Shown piece after piece: positions 26,120-36,551 of a stretch of 64,000 bases of DNA; the stretch's first letter is position 1; every line of letters begins with the position of its first letter. The position numbers were made by a program, and so were the translations under genes. The notes under the pieces were generated by a model that saw only the letters and a program-made list of their open reading frames with translations, had not been told where the DNA came from and made no database searches. Where the stretch lies: contig NC_010505.1 in NCBI RefSeq assembly GCF_000019725.1, forward strand, positions 930,001 through 994,000. Direction: 5' to 3'. The DNA is from Methylobacterium radiotolerans JCM 2831. GTDB taxonomy: Bacteria; Pseudomonadota; Alphaproteobacteria; Rhizobiales; Beijerinckiaceae.

Positions 26120-26335
26120 ATGCAGAAGAGCAGGCGAGTTCCGGCTTGGCTGGCGAGGCGGACCTACTTCAAGCGGATCGAGCGGTGGGCGAAGCCCGGC
26201 AAGGCGCACAAGGCGGCGCAGCCCCCTGAGACAGCGACCGCCCCGATGCCTTCGAACGTCGTGCCGTTCCCGGTCCGGGTGAATCGCCCGGATCGCGCCG
26301 CCTTCGAGGACCTGCGGGGCGTCGGGACGGCGTAG
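26120..26335 (+). CDS. Small basic protein (71 aa)
   Basis: A 71-residue frame starting MQKSRRVPAWLARRTYFKRI, with a basic amphipathic N-terminal half and a Pro/Val-rich second half (VVPFPVRVNRPDRAAF). The GAGGG 8 nt before the ATG supports translation. There is no membrane segment. It stands alone between the acyltransferase and PBP1C genes, both on the same strand. I recognise no family. Confidence 0.45.
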   Translation: MQKSRRVPAWLARRTYFKRIERWAKPGKAHKAAQPPETATAPMPSNVVPFPVRVNRPDRAAFEDLRGVGTA

Positions 26336-26444
26336 GGTCCGGCCGCAGCCGGGCCGGCGCCCGGGACGCCGATTGGTCCGGGGGCTTGTCGATCGCGCGG
26401 GAACACGGGATCCTGCGCTGTCGGAGCCGAGACCGGGAGGATGC

Positions 26445-28577
26445 GTGCCGCAGGACGGGTCGGATCCGCGCGCGCCGGCGCCTCCTCGGAAGCGGGCGAG
26501 GGGCCTGCGCGCGGCGCTGGGAGCGGCGGCGCTCGGGCTCGGCCTGCTGGGGGCCGGCGCGGTTGCGCTCTGGCGCTACGCCGGCACGCTGCCGCCGCTC
26601 GACCTGGCCGGGGCCGAATCGCGCTCGACGGTGGTGCTGGACCGGTCCGGCACGCTGCTGCGCCCCTTCGCGACGGCGGACGGGCGCTGGCGCCTGCCGG
26701 TCACCGCGGAGGCGGTCGATCCGCGCTACCGGGCGATGCTGCTCGCCTACGAGGATCGCCGCTTCGCCGCGCATCCCGGCATCGACCCGGCCGCGGTGCT
26801 GCGCGCCGCCGGCCAGTGGCTGACGCGCGGCCGCATCGTGTCCGGCGCCTCCACCCTGTCGATGCAGGTGGCACGCCTCGTCGAGCCGCGGCGCGAGCGG
26901 TCGCTCGAGGCCAAGCTCCGCCAGATGGTGCGGGCGGTCACGCTGGAGCGGCGCCTCGGCAAGGCCGGGCTGCTCGATCTCTACCTGGCGCTGGCCCCCT
27001 ATGGCGGCCCGCTCGAGGGCGTCCGGGCGGCGAGCGTCGCGTATTTCGGGCGCGAGCCGGTCCGGCTGACCGCCGCGCAGGCGGCCCTGCTCGTCGCCCT
27101 GCCGCAATCGCCCGAGACCCGCCGTCCGGACCGGTTCCCCGAGCGCGCCCGCGCCGCCCGCGACCGGGTCCTCGCGGTGGCGGTCGCGCGGGGCATCCTC
27201 ACGGCGGCGGAGGCCGACGCCGCCCGGGCCGAGCCGGTGCCGACGGCGCGCAGGCCGTTCCCGATGCTCGCGGCGCACGCCGCCGAGGAGGCGGTGGCGG
27301 CCGATCCCGGTGCCGCCACGATCCGCCTCGCGATCGACGGGCGCCTGCAGGAGCGGCTGGAGGTCCTGGCGGCCGAGCGCGCCGCCGCCGCCGGTCCGGA
27401 CCTCTCGGCCGCGATCCTCGTCCTCGACAACCGCGACGGTCGGGTGCTCGCCCAGGTCGGCAGCGCCGGCTACCTGGATCCGGCGCGGCGCGGCGCCATC
27501 GACATGACCCTGGCGGTGCGCTCGCCCGGCTCCGCGCTGAAGCCCTTCGTCTACGCCATGGCCTTCGCGGACGGCCTCGCGCATCCCGAGACCCTGCTGG
27601 AGGATCGTCCGGCGCGCTTCTCGGCGAGCTACGCGCCGGAGAATTTCGACCTGACCTTCCAGGGTACAGTCACGGCCCGGCGGGCCCTGCAGCTCTCGCT
27701 CAACGTGCCCGCGGTCGAGCTGATGGATGCGGTGGGTCCCGCCCGCTTCATCGCCCGGCTGCGCGCCGCGGGTGCCGGGATCCAGCTCCCGCGGGAGGCT
27801 GCCCCGGGGCTGCCGGTCGCGCTCGGCGGCCTCGGCATCACGGTCACCGACCTCGCGCGGCTCTACGCCGGACTCGCGCGCGGCGGCGCGGTTCCGGACC
27901 TGCTCCGCCGCGCCGACGGGGTCGCGGCCGAATCCCGGCACCGCGTCGCGGAGCCCGTCGCGGCCTGGTACGTCGCCGACATCCTGCGCGGCACGCCGCC
28001 GCCGGAGAAAGCCCTGCCGAACCGCATCGCCTACAAGACCGGCACGTCCTACGGCTACCGCGACGCCTGGGCCGCCGGCTTCGACCGTCACGCGACGATC
28101 GTCGTCTGGGCCGGGCGCCCGGACGGGGCCGCGGTGCCGGGGCTCGTGGGCCGCACCGTCGCGGCGCCGATCCTGTTCGACGCCTTCGCGCGCCTCGGGA
28201 CCGAGCCCGAGCCGGTCCCCCAGCCGCGGGACGCGCTGGTGGTCGGGACGGGGAGCCTGCCGCCGCCGCTGCGGCACCTGCGGCGCGAGGCGGCCGAGGC
28301 GGCGGGACCGGCGCTGCGGATCGCCTATCCGCCGGACGGGGCGCGGATCGATCTCGGCCTCGCGGCGGACCGGCACGGCGCCGCGGAGGGCGGCCCGGGC
28401 CTCGCCCTCAAGGCCCTGGGCGGCGTGCCGCCGCTCACGTGGCTGGTGGACGGTCAGCCGGTCGTCCAGACGCCGCGGCGCCGGGCCGAGTGGGCCCCGG
28501 GCGGCGCGGGCTTCGCGCGGATCTCGGTCCTCGACGCGACCGGCGCCAGCGACAGCGTGTCCGTCCGGCTCGAGTGA
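26445..28577 (+). CDS. pbpC: Penicillin-binding protein 1C
   Basis: A 710-residue class A bifunctional PBP anchored by one N-terminal helix (about residues 23-43). The GT51 glycosyltransferase has EDRRFAAHPGID (catalytic Glu about 103) and GASTLSMQ. The transpeptidase has S363-A-L-K, SLN and KTGTSYG, all three active-site motifs intact. A C-terminal BiPBP_C-like beta domain (PDGARIDL, PPLTWLVDG) places it in the PbpC subgroup, which is usually found beside an alpha-2-macroglobulin (yfhM) gene; none is adjacent here. The GTG at 26445 after GGGAGG is my start; it keeps a normal basic-then-hydrophobic N-terminus. Confidence 0.92.
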   Translation: MPQDGSDPRAPAPPRKRARGLRAALGAAALGLGLLGAGAVALWRYAGTLPPLDLAGAESRSTVVLDRSGTLLRPFATADGRWRLPVTAEAVDPRYRAMLLAYEDRRFAAHPGIDPAAVLRAAGQWLTRGRIVSGASTLSMQVARLVEPRRERSLEAKLRQMVRAVTLERRLGKAGLLDLYLALAPYGGPLEGVRAASVAYFGREPVRLTAAQAALLVALPQSPETRRPDRFPERARAARDRVLAVAVARGILTAAEADAARAEPVPTARRPFPMLAAHAAEEAVAADPGAATIRLAIDGRLQERLEVLAAERAAAAGPDLSAAILVLDNRDGRVLAQVGSAGYLDPARRGAIDMTLAVRSPGSALKPFVYAMAFADGLAHPETLLEDRPARFSASYAPENFDLTFQGTVTARRALQLSLNVPAVELMDAVGPARFIARLRAAGAGIQLPREAAPGLPVALGGLGITVTDLARLYAGLARGGAVPDLLRRADGVAAESRHRVAEPVAAWYVADILRGTPPPEKALPNRIAYKTGTSYGYRDAWAAGFDRHATIVVWAGRPDGAAVPGLVGRTVAAPILFDAFARLGTEPEPVPQPRDALVVGTGSLPPPLRHLRREAAEAAGPALRIAYPPDGARIDLGLAADRHGAAEGGPGLALKALGGVPPLTWLVDGQPVVQTPRRRAEWAPGGAGFARISVLDATGASDSVSVRLE

Positions 28578-28599
28578 GCCGACGGCGGGGTCCCTCGGC

Positions 28600-29043
28600 T
28601 CAGCGACCGATCCCGAGGCCGCGCTGGGCGCCGGCCGGGCCGCGCGACTCGCAGGATTCCAGCGCCGCGGCGAGGCGCGCCGCGCTGGCGGCGGACCCGT
28701 AAGACAGGTTGAGGACGGTGCCGAGGATCCCGACGCTCACGAGCACGCCGAGGGCTGCCGCGCCGAGCAGCACGGCGGTGACCAGCCGGTTGCGCCGCAG
28801 ATCGGCCGTCAGCGCCTGGATGAGGTCCCGGTTGTGTTCGGCGAGACCGTTCCGCGCCGCCACCAGCTCGTTGTACATGTTCGTGATGGCGTTGGTGGAC
28901 ATGTACACCAGCAACAGGTGGACGACGAAGTCGTCGTCCGTCGTGGTGTTCAAGGCGGCCGCGATCCGCACCGCGAGCTGACGCTCCCAGGGCTGGAGAT
29001 CGCGGCCGTGGACCGACCGGTAGAACCGCTCGAGGTTGGTCAC
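28600..29043 (-). CDS. Membrane protein cotranscribed with ParA-like ATPase
   Basis: A 147-residue protein. Its first 85 residues are polar and helical (LERFYRSVHGRDLQPWERQ, with LLLVYMSTNAITNMYNEL), then one long hydrophobic segment (about 87-113) and a Ser/Ala/Gly-rich tail. The GTG at 29043 overlaps the TGA of the ParA gene, so the pair is coupled. This is consistent with a membrane partner that positions or regulates the ATPase, but no family is recognised. It converges with pbpC, ending 22 bp from its stop. Confidence 0.7.
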   Translation of the reverse strand: MTNLERFYRSVHGRDLQPWERQLAVRIAAALNTTTDDDFVVHLLLVYMSTNAITNMYNELVAARNGLAEHNRDLIQALTADLRRNRLVTAVLLGAAALGVLVSVGILGTVLNLSYGSAASAARLAAALESCESRGPAGAQRGLGIGR

Positions 29044-29873
29044 GGCCGGAGGGCATCCCGCCACGCCGTGTGGAAGTTGCGCCGCAGGCGGCGGCCCTCG
29101 ACCCGCAGGCGCATCGGCGCGCTGTTCGCCAAGGCCTGCCAGGTCATGTTCTGGACCCGCAGGGCCTCGATCAGCCGCTCGCCGATCCGCTCGATCTCGA
29201 TGACGCGAAAGTTCGACTGCTTCCGCAGAGCTCGCACGAGGTCGGACGATTCGAGATAGTCGAAATTGGTCGCCTGGGCGGTGTTCTTCGCCAGGATCGC
29301 CCGGTCGCACTCGATCAGCATGGGCCGGAGCTCGCGCAGGACCTCCAGGGCTGTGGGATCCACCGCGCCGGCCGCGACCACCACGGCGAGGCGGACATTC
29401 GCCTCCCGGCAGCTCTCCACGATGATCTCGGTGCAGCGGCGGGTCGTCTCGGTGTCGCCGGCCGGGAAGTCGACCACGACGAAGCGCTCGGCCGCCTCGG
29501 TCACGCGCTCGATCAGGTCCTGGCACAGGGTCGGGTCGACGCGGCCCGTGCTGTCCTCGGCGCGCAGGCGCTGCCGGACGGCGGTGAGTCCGGGGCGGCG
29601 CGGAACGAAGTTGTCGCTGCCGGGGATGGTCTCCTGCATGAGCGCGGTGTGGAAGTGCCGGTTGGCCGGGTCGGTGTCGATCGCCAGCACCGGACCGACC
29701 TCCGCGCAGAGATCGGCCACCTGGAGGGCGATGGTCGTCTTGCCGACACCGCCCTTGCCGCCGAGGCAGAGCACGAGAACCTTCGCGGCGGCGCCCAGGA
29801 GATCGCGCTGGATGTCCTGGATCTCGTCCGGGCTGTACCAGGCCGGAACCTTGATCTGCGTCGTGTCGGTCAT
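29040..29873 (-). CDS. ParA/MinD-family ATPase (orphan)
   Basis: A 277-residue P-loop ATPase with the deviant Walker A motif GGKGGVGKTT (about residues 38-47), a DTDPANRHF segment corresponding to the Walker A' region, and VVVDFPAGD as Walker B. The fold is that of SIMIBI ATPases that move plasmids, chromosomes or protein clusters, or support plasmid mobilisation. There is no ParB, MinC/E or flagellar gene nearby. The ATG at 29873 has AAGGAGA upstream. The only partner is the coupled membrane protein; the cargo is unknown. Confidence 0.8.
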   Translation of the reverse strand: MTDTTQIKVPAWYSPDEIQDIQRDLLGAAAKVLVLCLGGKGGVGKTTIALQVADLCAEVGPVLAIDTDPANRHFHTALMQETIPGSDNFVPRRPGLTAVRQRLRAEDSTGRVDPTLCQDLIERVTEAAERFVVVDFPAGDTETTRRCTEIIVESCREANVRLAVVVAAGAVDPTALEVLRELRPMLIECDRAILAKNTAQATNFDYLESSDLVRALRKQSNFRVIEIERIGERLIEALRVQNMTWQALANSAPMRLRVEGRRLRRNFHTAWRDALRP

Positions 29874-30560
29874 GCGGTGTCTCCTTGCTGATACGTGCCT
29901 GTTGGCCGCGGCGCGCGCGGCACCGGCCTGCGGGATCTCGAGGGCTCACGGGGCCGGGCCCGGACGCACGGTCCGCGGCGGCGGGCCGGAATCCTCGACG
30001 GCGCGATCGCGCACGGGGCTCCCGGGTCTTCTCAAGCGCGGAATCCGATCGGGCCCGGGCCGGCACGGGCAGGGCCGCGGTCGCGGGCCTGCCGATCGAC
30101 CGCCGACGGCGTCGCGGCCGTTCGGCCGCCTCTCGGTCGGGGCCCGGGCGCGGACCGCCGACGATGGGGGCTCGCGATGACGTCCGTCGCCACGATCTGC
30201 ACTCCGTTGCTGGATCTGCTTCGCCGGCGGATCGGCCGGAAGCTTTCCCCACTGCGGCCGAGTACCGGCAAGATGTTGCCCGGTCTCTTGCCGGACGCAA
30301 GCCCGATCAGATCAGATTTGATCCCGGCGTATGCTCTAAAATGAGATCCTTAACAAACTTATATATTTGTAAAACTCGATAATATTAGCCGATATTGGCC
30401 AGTATCTGCGATTTAATACGGAACATCGCGGACGTACCGGGCAATTCGAGCGATTCGCCTGGCCGGAAAACGGGAACGCGTGCCGCGCCGTGGTCCTCAG
30501 GCCCGATCTGCTCGACAGGCCGACGGTCGCGGTCGGCCGTCTCCGGCAGTCTTCCGGACG
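29874..30560. other. 687-bp intergenic region with AT-rich palindromic island
   Basis: The left two thirds are ordinary GC-rich DNA with no convincing gene; a 55-codon frame at 30178-30344 has no other support. The right part (about 30335-30425) is strikingly AT-rich for this genome and carries three palindromes. Both flanking genes run leftward, so the region precedes the ParA operon and follows marC. Confidence 0.5.
30353..30406. repeat. Cluster of three AT-rich palindromes
   Basis: ACAAACTTATATATTTGT (30353-30370, 14 of 18 positions symmetric), TAATATTA (30380-30387, perfect) and GATATTGGCCAGTATC (30391-30406, 14 of 16 symmetric). The group could be an operator, a partition site or a replication-type element upstream of the orphan ParA gene. 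Confidence 0.5.
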
Positions 30561-31274
30561 TCAGCGCGCCGCGGCGAGGGGGGCGAACACGTCGACGAGG
30601 CCGTTCACCAGGATCTGCGTGCCGACGCACAGGAGCAGGAAGGCGAAGAGGCGGCCCATCACCCGGGCGCGGGCCGGGCCGATGAACGCCACCACCCGGT
30701 CGGCGGAGGCGTAGAGGACCGCGACCGTGGCGGCGACCGCGAGGGCCGCCAGCGTGACGCCGATGTAGAAGCCGAACCGCTCCGCGTAGGCGGCCGGCCG
30801 GTTGGCCCCCAGGGTGATGGCGACCGCGATCGTCCCCGGCCCCGTGGTGAACGGGAGCGTCAGGGGGAAGAAGGCGATGTCGGCGAGGGGACCGGGCGCG
30901 GGATCGCCCGGCGGCTCCGCCGGAGCCGCGCCGCGGCCCGCCGAGCCCGAGGCCTCGGCCTGCTTGCGCGCCTCCCGGGCCTCGGGCCGGTTCAGCTGGG
31001 TCCAGGCCGACGACATCACCACGAGGCCGCCGGCGATGCGCAGCGCCCCCAGGGTGACGCCGAAGAAGTTCAGGATCGGCGTGCCCGCCCAGAGGGCGCC
31101 GAGCATCACCAGGGCGGCGTAGACGCCGATCCGGCGCGACAGCAGCACGCGCTCGGCGTGGCTGAAGGCGCCCGCCACCTGGGCGAAGATGAAGGCGCCC
31201 CCGATCGGGTTCACGATCGAGAACAGGGCCGACAGGGCCAGCAGGAATTGCTGGGTGGTGAAGTCGAGGCTCAT
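30561..31274 (-). CDS. MarC-family integral membrane protein
   Basis: A 237-residue protein of the MarC/UPF0056 family (six helices; NAAT fold). The first helix has ALFSIVNPIGGAFIF and the second repeat PLTLPFTTGPGTIAVAITLGAN, the two re-entrant NPxG/TGPG-like elements of the family. A Pro/Gly/Ala-rich cytoplasmic loop (about residues 105-130) is longer than in Escherichia coli MarC. The physiological substrate of the family is not settled. The ATG at 31274 lies 5 bp after the stop of the methyltransferase gene, so the two are cotranscribed. Confidence 0.87.
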   Translation of the reverse strand: MSLDFTTQQFLLALSALFSIVNPIGGAFIFAQVAGAFSHAERVLLSRRIGVYAALVMLGALWAGTPILNFFGVTLGALRIAGGLVVMSSAWTQLNRPEAREARKQAEASGSAGRGAAPAEPPGDPAPGPLADIAFFPLTLPFTTGPGTIAVAITLGANRPAAYAERFGFYIGVTLAALAVAATVAVLYASADRVVAFIGPARARVMGRLFAFLLLCVGTQILVNGLVDVFAPLAAAR

Positions 31275-31279
31275 CGGGG

Positions 31280-32014
31280 TCAACCCGGGGAGGGGGCCGG
31301 CACCAGCACCCGGGCCGGCGCGAGGCGGCGGGCGCGCCGCACCTGCTGCACGGCGACCGGCCGGTAGAGCTGCTTCGTCGCGTCGACCACGTGCAGGCCC
31401 GCGAAGGGCAGGGACAGGCCGGTGCCGAGCCACTCCCAGGCGGGCCCGGTGCGCAGCATCAGGCGCGAGCGGGCCGGCGGCATGTACAGGGTCTCGGCCC
31501 AGCTCACCGGCGAGAACAGCGTCTCGCGCATGAGCCGCCCGAGCTGCGAGCGGCTGTAGGGCTGCCCGTGGCCGAACGGCGTCGCCTCCCGGCGGGCCCA
31601 GACGCCCCGGCGGTTGGGCACCACGAGGATCATGCGGCCGCCCGGCGTGAGGGTCCGCCAGACCTCCTGCAGCAGCTCCGTCGGGCTCTCCACCGATTCG
31701 AGGGCGTGGACCAGGATGACCCGGTCGATGGCGGCCTCCGGCAGCGGCATCATGGTGGGATCGGCGAGCGCCGCGCAGGAGCGCCCGGTGCTCGGCCAGT
31801 TCACCACGCCCTGCGAGGCCGGCATGAAGGCGAGGGTGCGCTCGGCGATGCAGTGGACCGGCCCGAGATACGGCGTGGCGTAGCCGATCCCGAGGACGCG
31901 CAGCCCCGAGACCGAGCCGAGGAAGTCGTGGAGCGCGCGGCCGACCACGCGGTGCGTCGTGCGGCCCAGAGGGCTGGCGTAGAAGGCCCGCAAGCCGTTG
32001 ACGTCGAGACGCAT
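31280..32014 (-). CDS. Class I SAM-dependent methyltransferase
   Basis: A 244-residue methyltransferase. The SAM-binding motif I is unusual (VLGIGYATPYLGP, with one Gly replaced); motif post-I is weak, while HALESVESPTELLQEVWRTLTPGGRMILVVPNR is a clear motif IV-VI. The C-terminal third is rich in basic and aromatic residues and may contact the substrate or membrane. In alphaproteobacteria such proteins commonly lie next to gloB, as here, divergently. The acceptor is unknown. The ATG at 32014 has no good ribosome site, so the start is tentative. Confidence 0.82.
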   Translation of the reverse strand: MRLDVNGLRAFYASPLGRTTHRVVGRALHDFLGSVSGLRVLGIGYATPYLGPVHCIAERTLAFMPASQGVVNWPSTGRSCAALADPTMMPLPEAAIDRVILVHALESVESPTELLQEVWRTLTPGGRMILVVPNRRGVWARREATPFGHGQPYSRSQLGRLMRETLFSPVSWAETLYMPPARSRLMLRTGPAWEWLGTGLSLPFAGLHVVDATKQLYRPVAVQQVRRARRLAPARVLVPAPSPG

Positions 32015-32174
32015 GAGGGAACAGGAGATCGCGGACGGAACGGTCGTCGTACTCAATGGTGAGCCGCGCGCGCCGCGGCAAGCGCCGGAGGAACCCGGCC
32101 GGACCATCACCTGTTCACGGCAACAGTTTTCGCGCCGCCCCGCGCCCGTTCGCGCTCCTGGGAGACTCCGTCCG

Positions 32175-32951
32175 ATGGCCGCCGAGACCGAGATTCGCAC
32201 CTTCCTCTGCCGCAGCGACAATATCGGCGTGCTGATCCGCGATCCGCAGACGGGCGCCTGCGCGGCGATCGACGTGCCGGAAGCCGGACCGGTCCTCCGG
32301 GCCCTGAACGAGACCGGCTGGCGGCTGACCGACATCCTCGTGACGCACCGGCACGGCGACCACGTCGAGGGCATCCCGGAGGTGAAGCGGGCGACCGGCG
32401 CCCGGGTGGTCGCCCCCGCCAAGGCCGGCGACGCGGTCCCGCAGGTGGACGTGACCGTGCGGGAGGGCGACACGGTCACGGTCGGCCGCCTCGAGGCGCA
32501 GGTCTGGGAGACGCCCGGCCACTGCGCCGACCACGTGACCTACTGGTTCGCGCAGGCCGGCCTCGTCTGCGCCGGCGACACCCTGTTCACCCTGGGCTGC
32601 GGCCGGGTGATGGAGAGCCCGCCGCAGACGCTCTACCGCTCGCTGCGCCGCTTCGACGACCTGCCCGACGCGACGCAGGTCTTCAGCGGCCACGACTACG
32701 TACTCTCCAACGCCCGCTTCGCCCTGGCGGCCGATCCCGACAACCCGGACCTGAGGGCGCGCCTCGCCGAGGCCGAGCGCGCCCAGGCCGAGGGCCGCTT
32801 CCTCATCCCCTCGACCATGGGTGCGGAGCGGGCGACCAACCCGTTCCTGCGGAGCGGGCAGCCGGCCCTCGCGAAATCCGTCGACCTGCCGCCGCAGAGC
32901 GATCCCGAGGCCGTGTTCGTCGCCTTGCGGGCGTGGAAGAACCGCTTCTGA
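32175..32951 (+). CDS. gloB: Hydroxyacylglutathione hydrolase (glyoxalase II)
   Basis: A 258-residue MBL-fold thioesterase that hydrolyses S-lactoylglutathione to lactate and glutathione in methylglyoxal detoxification. The THRHGDHVEG motif supplies the dinuclear metal ligands; GHCADH, AGDTLFTLGCGR and FSGHDYVLSNARFA complete the set. The C-terminal FLRSG and a following segment correspond to the glutathione-binding domain. The ATG at 32175 is 160 bp from the divergent methyltransferase. A GGAAC-N17-TGTT sequence at 32090-32115 resembles an EcfG stress promoter with one mismatch in the -10. Confidence 0.93.
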   Translation: MAAETEIRTFLCRSDNIGVLIRDPQTGACAAIDVPEAGPVLRALNETGWRLTDILVTHRHGDHVEGIPEVKRATGARVVAPAKAGDAVPQVDVTVREGDTVTVGRLEAQVWETPGHCADHVTYWFAQAGLVCAGDTLFTLGCGRVMESPPQTLYRSLRRFDDLPDATQVFSGHDYVLSNARFALAADPDNPDLRARLAEAERAQAEGRFLIPSTMGAERATNPFLRSGQPALAKSVDLPPQSDPEAVFVALRAWKNRF

Positions 32952-33299
32952 CGCAGGTGATAACGAGAAAAATTTGTTGCCTTCTCAAGGCAAACTGACA
33001 CATAGGGGTGTTTAAGCGGTCCTAATCCGCTCAGGTAACCGGGCTCCCGGGGGGAAGCCGTAACGTCAACGCGAAGCGCCGGGACGCTTCAGCCGGTATG
33101 ATGGGGGTCCGTCTCGCCCTACCACCTGTCCACTTCCCGCCTTCCGCTTCCTTTCCTCAAGCCAGAGTCCGACGGGTCCAAGGAGGAGGCGCTCAGCGCC
33201 AAGGCCAAGATTACCGTCGCCGACGCCGAATCCGGCACACTCCGCGAGACGGGTGAGGCGGTCAGTCCTGCCCGCCCGCGGGCGCCGGTCGCGGCCGAT
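32952..33299. other. Intergenic region, gloB to TetR gene
   Basis: Contains a 7-bp hairpin TTGCCTT-CTC-AAGGCAA (32977-32993) soon after gloB, a likely terminator; read on the minus strand it is followed by a T-rich run. From about 33171 the frame of the TetR gene is already open and carries an AAGGAGG at 33180-33186, so part of this region may be coding. Confidence 0.4.
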
Positions 33300-33875
33300 G
33301 TGCGGCTGCTCGGGATCGCCACCGAGCATCTCTCGCGGCTCGGTCCCAAGCGCGTGACGGTCGTGGCCGTCGCCGCCGAGGCCGGCATGACGCACGCGAA
33401 CGTCTACCGCTACTTCCCGTCGAAGGACGCGCTCCTCGACGCGGTGGCGGGCCGCTGGCTCCGCGAGGTCGAGGCCCGGCTCGCCGGCATCGCCGACGCG
33501 CCCGACCCCGCCGACGACAAGATCGAGCGGCTCCTGACCGCCCTGGCGACGGTCCAGCGGGACGCCCTGTTCGACGAGCCGAACCTGTTCGCGGTCCATC
33601 TCGACGCCACCGTGTCGGCCCGCCCGATCGCCCGGCGGCACCGCGTGCGCCTGCGCAGCCTCGTCGAGCGCGTGGTCGAGGAGGGGATCACCTCCGGGAT
33701 CTTCTCGGCCCGGGACCGGGAGCGGGCGATCGCCTACATCTTCGACGCGAGCTACCGCTTCACCCATCCCCTGGCGATCCAGCACGATGCCGAGGTGCCG
33801 CGCGACCTGATCGAGGCCCGGTTCGGCGCCGTCATCCACGCGATCCAGCGGGTTCTGCGCTCCGGCATCCTCTGA
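33300..33875 (+). CDS. TetR-family transcriptional regulator
   Basis: At least 191 residues. The helix-turn-helix is clear (VTVVAVAAEAGMTHANVYRYFPSKDALLDAV) and the C-terminal ligand-binding half is all helical, as in TetR/AcrR proteins. The start is uncertain: the GTG at 33300 lacks a ribosome site, and the frame is open and protein-like for over 100 bp upstream, past an AAGGAGG at 33180, so the protein may begin with a longer acidic leader. It is followed by a strong terminator and then mdh; the regulated genes are unknown. Confidence 0.82.
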   Translation: MRLLGIATEHLSRLGPKRVTVVAVAAEAGMTHANVYRYFPSKDALLDAVAGRWLREVEARLAGIADAPDPADDKIERLLTALATVQRDALFDEPNLFAVHLDATVSARPIARRHRVRLRSLVERVVEEGITSGIFSARDRERAIAYIFDASYRFTHPLAIQHDAEVPRDLIEARFGAVIHAIQRVLRSGIL

Positions 33876-35240
<1,365 letters not shown>

Positions 35241-35352
35241 CCGGTAAGCGGATACCGGGCAGCGCGTAGCGTTCGGAGATTCGACTCTCGATCGCTCGAT
35301 ACCTCTACGCGCCGCCCGCTGCCACCTATTCGCTCCTCCCTACGAGGCTCCG

Positions 35353-36549
35353 ATGAATATCCACGAATATCAGGCCAAGGCCGTGCTGAAGGAGTTCGGC
35401 CTGCCCGTCTCCCGCGGCGTGGCCATCTTCAACCCGTCGGAGGCCGAGGCCGCCGCCAAGGAGCTCGGCGGTCCCGTCTGGGTCGTGAAGAGCCAGATCC
35501 ACGCGGGCGGCCGCGGCAAGGGCACCTTCAAGGGCGCGCCCGAGGGCGCCAAGGGCGGCGTGCGCGTCACCAAGTCGATCGACGAGGTCAAGCAGTTCGC
35601 CGGCGAGATGCTCGGCCAGACGCTGGTGACCATCCAGACCGGCCCGGCCGGCAAGCAGGTCAACCGCCTCTACATCGAGGAAGGCGCCCAGATCGCCGAG
35701 GAATTCTACCTCTCGATGCTGGTCGACCGCGCCACAGGCGGCGTCGCCTTCGTGGTCTCCACCGAGGGTGGCATGGATATCGAGGCGGTCGCCCACGACA
35801 CGCCCGAGAAGATCCACACGATCGCGGTCGATCCGGCCACCGGCGTGATGCCCCACCACGGCCGCGCCGTCGCCAAGGCGCTCGGCCTGTCGGGCGCCCA
35901 GGCCAAGGAGGCCGCCGCGCTCACCGAGAAGCTCTACGCGGCCTTCGTGGCCAAGGACATGAGCCTCCTCGAGATCAACCCGCTGGTGCTGACCGCCGAC
36001 GGGCACCTCAAGTGCCTCGACGCCAAGATGGCCTTCGACTCGAACGCCCTCTACCGGCACGCCGACATCGTCGCCCTGCGCGACGAGACCGAGGAGGACG
36101 CCAAGGAGATCGAGGCGTCGAAGTACGACCTCGCCTACATCGCGCTCGACGGCACGATCGGCTGCATGGTCAACGGCGCCGGCCTCGCCATGGCGACGCT
36201 CGACATCATCAAGCTCTACGGCGAGGAGCCGGCGAACTTCCTCGATGTCGGCGGCGGCGCCTCGGAGGAGAAGGTCACGGCGGCGTTCAAGATCATCACC
36301 GCCGACCCGAACGTGAAGGGGATCCTCGTCAACATCTTCGGCGGGATCATGAAGTGCGACGTGATCGCCAACGGCGTGATCGCGGCCGTGAAGGCGGTGG
36401 GCCTGCAGGTGCCGCTGGTGGTGCGCCTCGAGGGCACCAACGTCGAGCAGGGCAAGGCCATCATCCGCAATTCCGGCCTCAACGTGATCCCGGCGGACGA
36501 CCTCGACGACGCCGCCCAGAAGATCGTCGCCGCCGTGAAGGGAGCCTGA
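35353..36549 (+). CDS. sucC: Succinyl-CoA synthetase (ADP-forming) subunit beta
   Basis: ATP-grasp subunit of the enzyme that couples succinyl-CoA cleavage to ATP formation. The 398 residues are the normal length; [20 protein letters not shown] is the usual start, and [12 protein letters not shown] and [17 protein letters not shown] mark the nucleotide and Mg sites. [13 protein letters not shown] near the end belongs to the CoA-ligase lobe. The stop is followed two bases later by the ATG of sucD, so both subunits are made from one message. Confidence 0.97.
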   Translation: MNIHEYQAKAVLKEFGLPVSRGVAIFNPSEAEAAAKELGGPVWVVKSQIHAGGRGKGTFKGAPEGAKGGVRVTKSIDEVKQFAGEMLGQTLVTIQTGPAGKQVNRLYIEEGAQIAEEFYLSMLVDRATGGVAFVVSTEGGMDIEAVAHDTPEKIHTIAVDPATGVMPHHGRAVAKALGLSGAQAKEAAALTEKLYAAFVAKDMSLLEINPLVLTADGHLKCLDAKMAFDSNALYRHADIVALRDETEEDAKEIEASKYDLAYIALDGTIGCMVNGAGLAMATLDIIKLYGEEPANFLDVGGGASEEKVTAAFKIITADPNVKGILVNIFGGIMKCDVIANGVIAAVKAVGLQVPLVVRLEGTNVEQGKAIIRNSGLNVIPADDLDDAAQKIVAAVKGA

Positions 36550-36551
36550 CC

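Noticed and set aside
30178..30344. 55-codon frame upstream of the ParA operon
   Set aside because: No ribosome site, ordinary composition and no pattern beyond chance in this GC-rich stretch.
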